A DNA stretch of 64,000 bases from Acinetobacter genomosp. 15BJ (GCF_000400715.1 NZ_KE007351.1:319530-383529), one strand, 5' to 3'; positions 33,412 through 41,882 are shown, counted from the first letter of the stretch. Notes: generated by a model not told the origin, from the sequence alone. Numbers and translations: made by a program.

Positions 33412-34244
33412 TTTCTTCCCAAGCATTGCATCTCGGTGTTTTTATACTCCCGTGGTCACTATTGATTTTACTGTCTGGATTTATTGGCGTATGGTTCATT
33501 GGGAAATATTTTAAGCAACGTCATCAATGGAGTGATTCAACCTGGAAGTGCTATAAGGATTCCTTATGGACTGCACTATGGATTGGCTTATTTGCCGCAA
33601 GACTTGTATTTGTGCTGATTCATGCTGATTTATATTTGGCTCATCCAATAGATATTCTTAAGGTTCAGGATAAAGGATTTAACCTTTATGCAGGCATCAT
33701 TGCGGGTAGTGGCTGGTTTATCTGGAAAAATCGCTTATTAAAATTGCCTGCATTGGTAAGCAGTTTTCTATTGTTTATCACAATACAGTTTGTGGGAATC
33801 AATTTACTCAATCATTGGAATGCACAGCAACACTATCCAGATTTAGCATTTAACGATCCCAAACAGCAACCACAATCCCTGACTCAATTTATTGGTAAAC
33901 CTACTGTCGTGAATTTATGGGCGAGTTGGTGTCCGCCTTGCCATCGTGAAATGCCTGTGTTGTATCAGGCACAGCAAGATTATCCAAATGTTCAATTTGT
34001 CATGCTTAACCAAGGTGAAACACCTGAAGCGATTGTGTCCTATCTACATCGTTATCAATTGAATTTTAACAATGTCTTGTTTGATCCTCATGGGGAAATG
34101 CCTCAACACATGAATATGTATGGCTTACCCAGTACCTTATTTTTTAATGCACAAGGACAACTTGTGGAACGTCATCTTGGTGAATTAAGCCAAGCCATGC
34201 TCAAGCAATACCTGCGAAAAATTACTTATCCATCAAATCAATAG
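33408..34244 (+). CDS. TlpA-like redoxin with an N-terminal membrane domain
   Basis: A 278-residue protein. Residues 1-135 hold about four membrane helices resembling the start of prolipoprotein diacylglyceryl transferase (Lgt), for example NLYAGIIAGSGWFIWKNR. Residues 145-270 are a TlpA/DsbE thioredoxin domain in the periplasm with active site WASWCPPCHREMP. The fusion is probably an anchored thiol reductase fed by DsbD; no Lgt catalytic function is claimed. Confidence 0.82.
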   Translation: MISSQALHLGVFILPWSLLILLSGFIGVWFIGKYFKQRHQWSDSTWKCYKDSLWTALWIGLFAARLVFVLIHADLYLAHPIDILKVQDKGFNLYAGIIAGSGWFIWKNRLLKLPALVSSFLLFITIQFVGINLLNHWNAQQHYPDLAFNDPKQQPQSLTQFIGKPTVVNLWASWCPPCHREMPVLYQAQQDYPNVQFVMLNQGETPEAIVSYLHRYQLNFNNVLFDPHGEMPQHMNMYGLPSTLFFNAQGQLVERHLGELSQAMLKQYLRKITYPSNQ

Positions 34245-34256
34245 AGGTGTAACCTG

Positions 34257-35003
34257 ATGAACGCTCATTTAAAGTTAATGTCTGGCTTAATATTATCCCT
34301 GAGTGCCGCTCAGACATTTGCTGCTGTACCCACAATTAAGCAGCAACTGGAAAAAGAGGGCTTTAGCTTTGTAAAACAGATAGAAGCCCCCGCACAAATG
34401 ACGGGTTGGGCAGGACATATGCAACAAAATCCTGCAACAGTCTTTATCTCCAATGACCAGAAATATTACATCATTGGTGACTTACATAATGCCAAAGGCG
34501 ATAACCTGACTGTTGATGCCCTAAATAAGCATGTTAAACAATCCGTATTGGATGATGTCTGGAAAAGTTTGGGTAAATCCGCTTATATTCAGGACGGCAA
34601 TGTTAATGCACCCCGTATTGTCTATGTATTCTCAGATCCAAACTGTCCATACTGTCATATGTTTTGGGAAAAAGCCCGTCCTTATGTAAAATCAGGAAAA
34701 GTCCAGTTACGTCATATTCAAGTGGCAGTGATTCGTCCAGAAAGTAGAGGACAGGCAGCAACATTACTTGCTGCTGCAAATCCAGCAAAGGTTTTTGAAG
34801 AATTTAATGCGACCAAAGGGAAGCAGAAGATAAAAGAAATGAAACCAATCCCAGCGAACATTGCCCAAAAAATTGAAAGTAATGAAGAAATGATGACCAA
34901 GTATGGTTTTTATGCTACACCTGCAATGATCTGGAAAAATAGTAAGGGGCAAATGGAAACTGCTTCTGGCGTACCAAAAGATTTGAAAGGAATTTTTCAA
35001 TGA
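34257..35003 (+). CDS. DsbG/DsbC-type periplasmic disulfide isomerase
   Basis: A 248-residue protein with a signal peptide (cut near AQTFA), a dimerisation domain and a thioredoxin-fold domain with FSDPNCPYCHMFW. The CPYC motif equals that of DsbG (CPYC) and differs by one residue from DsbC (CGYC). It is fed by DsbD in the same operon. A separate DsbC-like gene is at 56028. Confidence 0.88.
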   Translation: MNAHLKLMSGLILSLSAAQTFAAVPTIKQQLEKEGFSFVKQIEAPAQMTGWAGHMQQNPATVFISNDQKYYIIGDLHNAKGDNLTVDALNKHVKQSVLDDVWKSLGKSAYIQDGNVNAPRIVYVFSDPNCPYCHMFWEKARPYVKSGKVQLRHIQVAVIRPESRGQAATLLAAANPAKVFEEFNATKGKQKIKEMKPIPANIAQKIESNEEMMTKYGFYATPAMIWKNSKGQMETASGVPKDLKGIFQ

Positions 35004-35014
35004 TATATTTGAAA

Positions 35015-35046
35015 GATATGAGCCAAAATTAAATTTGGCTCATATC
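35015..35046 (+). terminator. Hairpin after the Dsb operon
   Basis: GATATGAGCCAAA pairs perfectly with TTTGGCTCATATC around a 6-base loop, directly after the DsbG stop. There is no long T-run. Confidence 0.6.
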
Positions 35047-35119
35047 TAAGTTCTATATGACAAGAATCCTGTTTATACCTGATAATATTTTATAATCTAC
35101 TTATAACTAATAAGTTAAA

Positions 35120-36143
35120 TTATTTGCTTAATGCCTTAAAAAGATTCTTGAATTTATTTTTCCATTCATCAGGAGTTGCCCAAGAATGTTTGAGAGAAAT
35201 AATTTGTTTAGTAAAATGTTCGCAATGGGCCATCCATTTTTTAATCCCTTTTGCACTTTCAAGTTCTATACATATTTTACTTATCTGTTCTCCAGTTAAT
35301 CTGTAAGGAGTAATGATAAGGAAAGCGCAGAAAGCTTCATGGTTTCTATTTTTATGTATATCAATTAAATAGTAGTGATCAATTCTATCTTTGAGTTCTA
35401 GTTTTAGAAATAATAGTTGTCTTCCAAGCTTATCATCAATCCAAGACGGGTGATTAGGATTAGGAACAAGTTCTTTGATTTGCAATAGGTTGAAGCCTTC
35501 TATTCCCTCACCAAACTCATTAATAGCATAGACTTTTTGCAATGGAGAATCTTTCTCTAACGCTAATGCTTGAAGTGATTCAATAATATACGGAATGTCA
35601 AAACGTTCATCCCTTGTAGGCGGTTTATCTGTAGTTTCTGACTTTTTGATATTTGTTTTTTCATTTCCATGCGGTTCATCGGATGATGTCTCAACATCTT
35701 CGGATTTATCTGTATATGGTCGAATATAGGAATCAACTTCTACTGGATCGGTAGTAGGTTCATTAAATGAATACTTCAATATACCATTGGTGTTTCCTGA
35801 TTCTACATCAGACCTTTTTCGGTATTCACCATTTACTTTTGATGGCGGTTTTTGGGTATTGATATGTTCATTCTTATTTTTGCTTTTTTCCCGAGGAATT
35901 GGGTTCTTTTCATCGTCTTTGGGGATAGTGTTAATGTGGTCTTGATTTACATCAATGGTATGGTCATCAATCGGGTCAACTTTTTTGAATCGAGTGATAA
36001 AGAACCGTGTTTTATTATCATCTAACCAAAGTCCTTCTACCTCAACTGATAGCTTTGTTGGATGGGGAGGAAATACAATTGGATATCTTTTACCATACTG
36101 GAGAGGATCAAAATCAGTAATTTCCATACTGTGTTGAATGATA
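35120..36143 (-). pseudogene. 5'-truncated gene, weakly TnsE-like
   Basis: The frame is open from the IS3 edge; the first ATG (36127) has no ribosome site, so the natural start was probably removed. The protein (335 residues from that ATG) has a basic, Lys/Asp/Ser-rich disordered middle (about 55-165) and a folded C-terminal part ending HCEHFTKQIISLKHSW. The end resembles the C-terminal domain of Tn7 TnsE (Trp, His and a SL-x-W block), and Tn7-like sequences are nearby. I rate this assignment as weak; it may be an unrelated accessory gene. Confidence 0.4.
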
Positions 36144-36180
36144 TGTGCTGAATTAGCAGGAGACTTTCACTTGGGATATG

Positions 36181-37035
36181 CTAGGCAGCTAACCGATAAA
36201 AGTTCTCTGCTATTTGATTTGGCGTTTTAAAATCCAAACTCTTTTGAATTCTTCGCTGATTATAAAATAACACAATGTATTTTGTAATATCTGCTTTAGC
36301 TTCATCTCTGGTTTTATAGTTGCAATGATGCACTAATTCATTCTTGAGTATGCCCCAGAAACTTTCAATCGGTGCATTATCGTAACAGTCCCCACGTTTG
36401 CTCATTGAACCTTGAAAATCACATTTTTCCAGTATCTTTCGATATTCATGGCTGCAATATTGGCTGCCTCTGTCCGAATGAACAATTAAGCCTTTCGTTG
36501 GTTTTTGATTACGAATCGCCATAGTCAGTGCATTGCAAACAAGTTGTGCGGTCATACGCTCATTTAAGCTATAGCCAACCACTTGTTTCGTGTACAGGTC
36601 TTTTACTGCTGCCAAGTATAACCAACCTTCAGCAGTCCAAATGTATGTAATATCGCTTGACCATGCAAGATTGGGCTTAGTCATTGAAAACTGTTGCTCT
36701 AGTAAATTTGCGTAGATCGCTCGATTATGATCACTCTTCGTAGTTCTTTTGAAACGCTTATGACGCTTACAATACAGCTGGTTGAGCTTTTTTATTTGAC
36801 GTACAGCATACGTACTGATTTTGATACCTTGCGCTTGTAAATGCTTAGTTAATCGAATATAGCCATAGCTTTGTTTAGTTTCCTCATGAGCTATTTTGAC
36901 CAAAATTGTCTGTTGATTTCGCTGAACCAATCTTTTATTCATGCCTCGTTTTAGCCAATCATAAAATCGTGACACTGAAACGTGAAGTAATCTAGCCATA
37001 AAGCTAATCGGGAATAAATGTCTTTGCTGTTTCAT
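36181..37035 (-). CDS. IS3-family transposase OrfB
   Basis: 284 residues, identical to the OrfB at 15814; catalytic motifs WSSDITYIW, VHSDRGSQY and DNAPIESFWG. Intact. Confidence 0.92.
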   Translation of the reverse strand: MKQQRHLFPISFMARLLHVSVSRFYDWLKRGMNKRLVQRNQQTILVKIAHEETKQSYGYIRLTKHLQAQGIKISTYAVRQIKKLNQLYCKRHKRFKRTTKSDHNRAIYANLLEQQFSMTKPNLAWSSDITYIWTAEGWLYLAAVKDLYTKQVVGYSLNERMTAQLVCNALTMAIRNQKPTKGLIVHSDRGSQYCSHEYRKILEKCDFQGSMSKRGDCYDNAPIESFWGILKNELVHHCNYKTRDEAKADITKYIVLFYNQRRIQKSLDFKTPNQIAENFYRLAA

Positions 37036-37046
37036 ATAGGCGTACC

Positions 37047-37346
37047 TTACTGACTTTCTTTCGCAAAGTACGCTGCTGCCTTTTTTAGAAATTCACGTTC
37101 CATTTCAGCTGTTTTGAGCTGTTGTTTGAGCTTTTTATTTTCTTCGAGTAAGGCATTTAGATCAGGTGAATATTGTTTAGTGCCTGCTAAGGTGCCAGTC
37201 TTTGCTTTATTATTCCAATTTGAAAGAGTTTGCATTGAAATGCCAAGTTGTCTGGCTGTTTCCGATACATTGCCTTGATTGGCTTCAATCAATTTTATTG
37301 CTTCAACTTTAAATTCTGCGGTGTAAGTCTTCTGTTTCTTGCTCAT
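37047..37346 (-). CDS. IS3-family transposase OrfA
   Basis: 99 residues, identical to the OrfA at 16680; helix-turn-helix plus leucine-zipper-like region. Intact. Confidence 0.92.
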   Translation of the reverse strand: MSKKQKTYTAEFKVEAIKLIEANQGNVSETARQLGISMQTLSNWNNKAKTGTLAGTKQYSPDLNALLEENKKLKQQLKTAEMEREFLKKAAAYFAKESQ

Positions 37347-37407
37347 GGTAAACTCCTGATGAGTGTCTATAGTTTACCAAGTTAAAACCTCCTGTTTTCT
37401 CAGCACA

Positions 37408-37665
37408 CATCAACTGGCTGGACTGCAGCAGAATGAAGTGGTTGAGAATAAAAGATTAGGTTCGGTCCTGGCCCATATTCAACAGCAACATGAAGAGTTG
37501 GAAAAACAGAATAAACGTTCCCGAGCCAAGAAAAGTACGCCGAGTCGTAAAGCTCAGAAAGCTGTTATTGAACAAAGAAATTTAAATCCTGTTCTTGACT
37601 CTTGCTGTTAAAAACAGGACATTTTAAATGGTTTATCGCATAGACATTTTAATTGGTGAATAACA
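37408..37665 (+). mobile_element. ISNCY transposase C-terminal remnant and right end
   Basis: A frame ending at 37611 encodes VENKRLGSVLAHIQQQHEEL...AVIEQRNLNPVLDSCC, close to the tail of the complete ISNCY transposase at 7200-7400. The AGGACATTTTAAATGG and AGACATTTTAATTGG repeats after it look like the right end. The rest of the element was removed by the IS3 insertion or a later rearrangement. Confidence 0.65.
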
Positions 37666-37693
37666 CAAAAATGGGAGCTATAAGCTCCCATTT

Positions 37694-37987
37694 TTAGTCT
37701 TTAATTCGCTTTTTCGCTTCGTCATAAACTATGCTATCAGCTCGTTTTCCGACGGTAATGAGCAGGATAACTACCTGATCATCTTTAACTTGATAGACAA
37801 GTCGGACACCAGCTTTTAATAATTTGATTTTATAGCAACCTGCAAGATCGCCTCTAAGCATATTCTTTGGAATATGTGGCTGCTCTATGACTTTGGCTAG
37901 TTTCTTTTTAAATTGATCTCGTATAGCAACAGGGAGTTTTTCCCATTCTGCTGTAAAGTCCTTGTGACGTAAAAGCTTATAAGTCAT
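37694..37987 (-). CDS. relE: RelE-family toxin
   Basis: A 97-residue basic RelE/ParE-fold protein: MTYKLLRHKDFTAEWEKLP at the start, the central LRGDLAGCYKIKLLKAGVRLVYQV and the end VVILLITVGKRADSIVY. RelE toxins cut mRNA on the ribosome. The start lies within the end of the antitoxin gene (11-base overlap), the usual toxin-antitoxin arrangement. Confidence 0.88.
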   Translation of the reverse strand: MTYKLLRHKDFTAEWEKLPVAIRDQFKKKLAKVIEQPHIPKNMLRGDLAGCYKIKLLKAGVRLVYQVKDDQVVILLITVGKRADSIVYDEAKKRIKD

Positions 37988-38222
37988 CTAATGTGACTTC
38001 CTCAAACATCTCTTTAGGATCATTAATGCGCTTACGGACAAGAGCTAATAATTCTTCATCTTCTTCCGAAAGCAAAGCTTTTTTGACAGGCAGTTTCCCA
38101 GTCGTAGCAACATACTCAAGAATACTAGTGAAGAAATCCGTAGGTGCAATACCTTGCTCTTTAAGGATTGAATAAGATTTTTCTTTAAGGGCTTCATCGA
38201 TCCTGAAGTTAACAGTAGCCAT
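37977..38222 (-). CDS. relB: RelB/DinJ-family antitoxin
   Basis: An 81-residue acidic protein with a ribbon-helix-helix N-terminus (MATVNFRIDEALKEKSYSILKEQGIAPTDFF). The ATG at 38222 has TTGGGA at good spacing; the Met just before is too close to it. It neutralises the downstream RelE and binds the palindrome upstream. Confidence 0.85.
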   Translation of the reverse strand: MATVNFRIDEALKEKSYSILKEQGIAPTDFFTSILEYVATTGKLPVKKALLSEEDEELLALVRKRINDPKEMFEEVTLDDL

Positions 38223-38256
38223 CATATTTCCCAAGTATTTAATGTACTAGGAACAG

Positions 38257-38277
38257 TGTAATGCAAATTGCATTACA
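38257..38277. promoter_or_regulatory. relBE operator palindrome
   Basis: A perfect 21-bp inverted repeat with 10-base arms TGTAATGCAA and TTGCATTACA around a central A, 35 bp upstream of relB. A half-copy (ATTTGCATTACA) also occurs near 40489. Confidence 0.65.
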
Positions 38278-38380
38278 AGTCGACTTTGCATAACAGCCAT
38301 TATGTTAAATAGAATCAAAAAACCTCCAATAAAATCGTTATAGTATTATTGTTTATTGAGTAGATAAGAGAATTAAATTA

Positions 38381-38752
38381 GTGAAATACTCAAATGAAAA
38401 AATAGTAAAAGCTCTCTTACTTTCTCCTTTACCACTACTTTTTTTCACAGCAGTCCTGTTTATCGTAATGAATCAGGAATACAGCCTATACTCGATTTTA
38501 GTGGTTCTTGTAGGGCACGGTCTTGTCTACTTGGCTTATTGTATTTTGACTGTACCTTTCAGCTTCATATTCTCAATTCTTTTAAATCGTTATAACAGTC
38601 TTAATTTATTAACTATCTGTATTGCCTCTATAATTATTGCTACTCCATTTTTTATTCTTTTTGGATGGAGTCACACAGGAGAAATTTCGAAAGAGTGGTG
38701 GAAGATGTATACAGATACATGGACTATCTTTATGGCTCTATTTCCTGGCTGA
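38381..38752 (+). CDS. Small membrane protein, possibly 3'-truncated
   Basis: 123 residues with four hydrophobic segments (about 10-30, 38-68, 74-94 and 110-122). Not recognised. The GTG start has no strong ribosome site. The TGA stop falls exactly at the edge of the IS3 element, so the natural C-terminus may be lost. Confidence 0.45.
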   Translation: MKYSNEKIVKALLLSPLPLLFFTAVLFIVMNQEYSLYSILVVLVGHGLVYLAYCILTVPFSFIFSILLNRYNSLNLLTICIASIIIATPFFILFGWSHTGEISKEWWKMYTDTWTIFMALFPG

Positions 38753-38815
38753 TGTGTGCTGAAAAAACAGGAGGTTTTAACTTGGTAAACTAAACACACT
38801 CATCAGGAGTTTACC

Positions 38816-39115
38816 ATGAGCAAGAAACACAAGACTTACACCACAGAATTTAAAGCTGAAGCCATCAAATTAATTGAAGCCAATCAAGGCAATGTATCGG
38901 AAACAGCCAGACAACTTGGCATTTCAATGCAAACTCTTTCAAATTGGAATACCAAAGCAAAGGCTGGAACTTTAGCAGGTACAAAACAGTATTCACCTGA
39001 TCTAAACGCTCTACTCGAAGAAAATAAAAAACTCAAACAACAGCTCAAAATAGCTGAAATGGAACGTGAATTTTTAAAAAAGGCAGCAGCGTACTTTGCC
39101 AAAGAAAGTCAGTAA
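38816..39115 (+). CDS. IS3-family transposase OrfA (diverged copy)
   Basis: 99 residues, intact, with several substitutions relative to the other copies (KHKTYTTEFKAEAIK, NTKAKAG, LKIAEMERE). Confidence 0.9.
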   Translation: MSKKHKTYTTEFKAEAIKLIEANQGNVSETARQLGISMQTLSNWNTKAKAGTLAGTKQYSPDLNALLEENKKLKQQLKIAEMEREFLKKAAAYFAKESQ

Positions 39116-39126
39116 GGTACGCCTAT

Positions 39127-39981
39127 ATGAAACAAAAAAGATATTCTTTTCCAATTACCTTAATGGCTCGATTACTTCATGTTTCAGTTTCATGTTTTTA
39201 TGATTGGCTCAAGAGAGGCGTGAGCAAAAGAACGATTCAACGAAATCAACAGACGATATTGGTGAAAATAGCCCATGAGGAGACAAGGCAGAGCTATGGT
39301 TATATTCGATTAACCAAATACTTACAAGCTCAGGGCATAAAAATGAGTATGTACGCTGTACGTCAGATAAAAGCGCTGAACCACCTGTATTGTAAGCGAC
39401 ACAAGCGTTTTAAAAGGACTACGAATAGTGACCATAATCGAGCGATCTATGAAAACCTGCTGGAGCAACAATTCTCAATGACTAGACCAAATCAAGCATG
39501 GTCAAGTGATATTACGTACATATGGACTGTTGAAGGATGGCTGTACTTAGCAGCGGTAAAAGACCTTTACACGAAGCAAGTGGTTGGCTATAGCTTAAAT
39601 GAGCGTATGACCGCACAACTTGTTTGCAATGCACTGACTATGGCGATTCGTAATCAAAAACCAACGAAAGGCTTAATTGTTCATTCGGACAGAGGCAGCC
39701 AATATTGCAGCCATGAATATCGAAATATACTTGAGCAATATGGTTTTCAAGGTTCAATGAGCAAGCGCGGAGACTGTTACGATAATGCACCGATTGAAAG
39801 CTTTTGGGGAATACTGAAAAATGAGTTAGTGCATCATTACAACTATCAAACCAGAGAAGAAGCCAAAGCAGATATTATAAAATACATTGAGTTATTTTAT
39901 AATCATCGAAGAATTCAAAAGGGTTTGGGTTTTAAGACACCAAATCAAATGGCCGAAGACTTTTATAAGTTGGCTGCCTAG
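39127..39981 (+). CDS. IS3-family transposase OrfB (diverged copy)
   Basis: 284 residues with the same DDE motifs (WSSDITYIW, VHSDRGSQY, DNAPIESFWG) and about 10% substitutions against the other copies. The frame is intact. Confidence 0.9.
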   Translation: MKQKRYSFPITLMARLLHVSVSCFYDWLKRGVSKRTIQRNQQTILVKIAHEETRQSYGYIRLTKYLQAQGIKMSMYAVRQIKALNHLYCKRHKRFKRTTNSDHNRAIYENLLEQQFSMTRPNQAWSSDITYIWTVEGWLYLAAVKDLYTKQVVGYSLNERMTAQLVCNALTMAIRNQKPTKGLIVHSDRGSQYCSHEYRNILEQYGFQGSMSKRGDCYDNAPIESFWGILKNELVHHYNYQTREEAKADIIKYIELFYNHRRIQKGLGFKTPNQMAEDFYKLAA

Positions 39982-40020
39982 AATCTCCCAAGGGAAAGTC
40001 TCCTGATAATTCAGCGTATA

Positions 40021-40380
40021 TCAAACTTTGCTCTGCAATATTCCTCAGATATGAAGAACATTTTTGTTTCGCCACCTTTCGATATTACGCATACACTCAT
40101 TTATGAATCCATTGATCATAAAATTGCACTCAAACTGGCGGGTAGTAAAGCATTTCCAGACCTGTCACATCTCATTAAATTGGCTGAAAGTGATCAATTT
40201 AGAATTAGAAATCCCAAAGCAATCATAGAGTCCTTGAGCGAAAATATATTGGACTATCTTCGTGCATCAAATGAGGTTCAATTATTCGATGGATTGCGGA
40301 CATCTATAGAACTTTCAATTTCAAATGTTATGGCGACAGGCCTTGGCACCCAACATTATCGACATGATAAAAAGAAGTAA
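40021..40380 (+). pseudogene. hipA-like kinase toxin, 5'-truncated
   Basis: The open frame starts at the IS3 edge and reads NFALQYSSDMKNIFVSPPFDITHT, matching the KNFSL...LSPAYD region near the end of HipA kinases. It then runs through a C-terminal helical part (ALKLAGSKAFPDLSHLIKLAE). HipA is about 430 residues, so about 70% is missing and no kinase domain remains. Confidence 0.65.
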
Positions 40381-40507
40381 TTTAAATGGTGTAATGAAAA
40401 ATCCTGTAAAAAGACTCAAAATCTTGCAATAAGTACAAGGGCAACGTAAGATGAGGAGTGAAGTCATTTTAAATTCCTTGTACGGCAATTTGCATTACAT
40501 GGAACAA

Positions 40508-40535
40508 ACCCACAATAGTTACCGCTATTGTGGGT
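40508..40535. terminator. Strong hairpin after the hipA remnant
   Basis: ACCCACAATAG pairs perfectly with CTATTGTGGGT around a 6-base loop. No T-run follows. Otherwise the stretch 40381-40690 shows nothing I can name. Confidence 0.45.
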
Positions 40536-40690
40536 CATTAGCCCCTCTTCTTAACTAAGTTATAAGAAAAATACCTCTATCATTCGATTGATTCCTTTAT
40601 ATAAATAATAAAGTAAATATATGTTTTCGATGAAGCTTTATAAAATTCAGTATTAGACCTGTAGGGAAAACTTATCAAACGAAGTATTAG

Positions 40691-40912
40691 TTAATCCTTT
40701 TCTTCAACTTCTTCCTTAAACTCAAACAAATCATTCATCGTACAGTTAAAGTACTTACACAACTTATCGGCGACTGGTAATTCAATACGTACAGCACGGT
40801 CATAATACATACTTGTGAGCGTATTGCGATTGATACCTGTTGCATGCACCACTTCACTTAATTTTAAAATTTTTCTATCGCCCATGAGGCTAGATAACTT
40901 ACAAGTAATCAT
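40691..40912 (-). CDS. XRE-family helix-turn-helix regulator
   Basis: A 73-residue single-domain Cro/CI-type protein: KLSEVVHATGINRNTLTSMYYDRAVRIELPVADKLCKYFNCTMNDLFEF, with an acidic tail (EEVEEKD). Small XRE proteins of this type are common on mobile islands. Two operator-like dyads lie just upstream and probably bind it. Confidence 0.8.
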   Translation of the reverse strand: MITCKLSSLMGDRKILKLSEVVHATGINRNTLTSMYYDRAVRIELPVADKLCKYFNCTMNDLFEFKEEVEEKD

Positions 40913-40932
40913 ATTTAAATTAATTTACAAAA

Positions 40933-40953
40933 AATAACTTGCTGCGGGTTATT
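40933..40953. promoter_or_regulatory. Operator-like dyad 1 of the XRE regulator
   Basis: An inverted repeat with ends AATAAC and GTTATT around TTGCTGCGG. On the opposite strand, the site at 40986-41006 matches it at about 17 of 21 positions. Confidence 0.5.
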
Positions 40954-40985
40954 TAAAGTTGTTGCCTGAGTAATACTTTGCTAAA

Positions 40986-41006
40986 ATTAACCTACAGCAG
41001 GTTATT
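40986..41006. promoter_or_regulatory. Operator-like dyad 2 of the XRE regulator
   Basis: It contains AACCTACAGCAGGTT and is related to dyad 1 in reverse orientation. The centre-to-centre distance is 53 bp, about five helical turns, which would suit cooperative binding. Confidence 0.5.
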
Positions 41007-41097
41007 AAAACTTATAGAAAGTATATTTTATCCATTTCAACTAAATTATAACTTTTTAAGTATAAGGATTGAACCTGCATTAGATTATTTTGTGGAG

Positions 41098-41358
41098 ATG
41101 ACCGCCGTGTTAACAAATGAGTTATTGATCAGCCAGCAAGCTCGTGACTTAGGAAATCAATTAATTAAAGAAATGAACATCAATAGAAGTTATGGAATGG
41201 CTAATTTTCTTGGAGTAAATACTTGCTATGATAATCATCAGGCTGTACTTATTTGGACATTTCAACTGCTTGAAAGGGAACCTGCCTTAAATGAATTAGC
41301 AGAAATTAAAAAATATTTTCTTTTAATCTTTCCAGATAGTGTTTATCAATTAGCCTAA
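41098..41358 (+). CDS. Hypothetical protein, divergent from the XRE gene
   Basis: About 86 residues if started at the ATG (MTAVLTNELLIS); a GTG at 41107 with GGAG upstream is an alternative, and the frame is open further upstream. The protein is helical, ends LLIFPDSVYQLA, and has no recognised domain. It may be under the XRE regulator. Confidence 0.35.
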   Translation: MTAVLTNELLISQQARDLGNQLIKEMNINRSYGMANFLGVNTCYDNHQAVLIWTFQLLEREPALNELAEIKKYFLLIFPDSVYQLA

Positions 41359-41627
41359 GTTGTATTTAAAAATTAATTTTTTAAATAAAAAGCACTAAAT
41401 CAAAGAAACTTTCTTTAAAAATACCTATTAATTCATACGATTTACAGAATATATGAAGCATAAATTCTTGTTCCTGCTCTATCACTCACTCCTACTAGAC
41501 ATTAGTACAGACTAAAATTACATAGCTCTTTTTACTGATACTAAACGATTCATGTCCACACTACGTTCTGCGGCTTCGAGGGCTAGTTTTTGTTAAACCA
41601 CTGAGAACAATGACAATAAACTGACCA

Positions 41628-41837
41628 CTATATTTTTCCGGAGAGTGGTGTAGGAACTTTTTCATTATTGCTAACCATATCAGCGACAACATCAGCAACG
41701 AGCTCCTCTATTCCTGAGAATGCTTTAGACTGATCCGCATCAAGCCAAGACAATGATGGAAACTCAGCACACAACCCAACATACTCATTATCTTCTGCTG
41801 ACCATATAACACGGTAAGTATATTGTTTACTATCCAT
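41628..41837 (-). CDS. Orphan HicB-like antitoxin domain
   Basis: 69 residues with the HicB fold core: YTYRVIWSAEDNEYVGLCAEFPSLSWLDADQSKAFSGIEELVADVV. The usual C-terminal DNA-binding region and a hicA partner are absent. GGGGTG precedes the ATG at 41837. It sits 45 bp after the integrase stop. The neighbouring stretch 41359-41627 shows no gene. Confidence 0.65.
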   Translation of the reverse strand: MDSKQYTYRVIWSAEDNEYVGLCAEFPSLSWLDADQSKAFSGIEELVADVVADMVSNNEKVPTPLSGKI

Positions 41838-41882
41838 TTGACACCCCATAATGTTTTAAGTTTATGTATAAAAGTACGATTT

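Larger units (their letters stand above)
36144..37407 (-). mobile_element. IS3-family insertion sequence, copy 2
   Basis: The same 1264-bp element as at 15777, with the same orientation and identical proteins. It and copy 1 enclose 19.1 kb of sulfide and thiol-redox genes in a composite-transposon-like layout. It also cuts an ISNCY remnant on its right. Confidence 0.85.
38755..40018 (+). mobile_element. IS3-family insertion sequence, copy 3
   Basis: 1264 bp, the same family as copies 1 and 2 but in the opposite orientation and diverged at many positions. The right tip is degenerate (GTA in place of the expected ACA), so mobility is doubtful. It separates a membrane-protein gene from a truncated hipA. 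Confidence 0.8.

Noticed and set aside
40978..41097. Upstream extension of the ORF ending at 41358 from a TTG at 40978
   Set aside because: It would place the start next to an operator-like dyad and has no ribosome site; an internal start is more likely.
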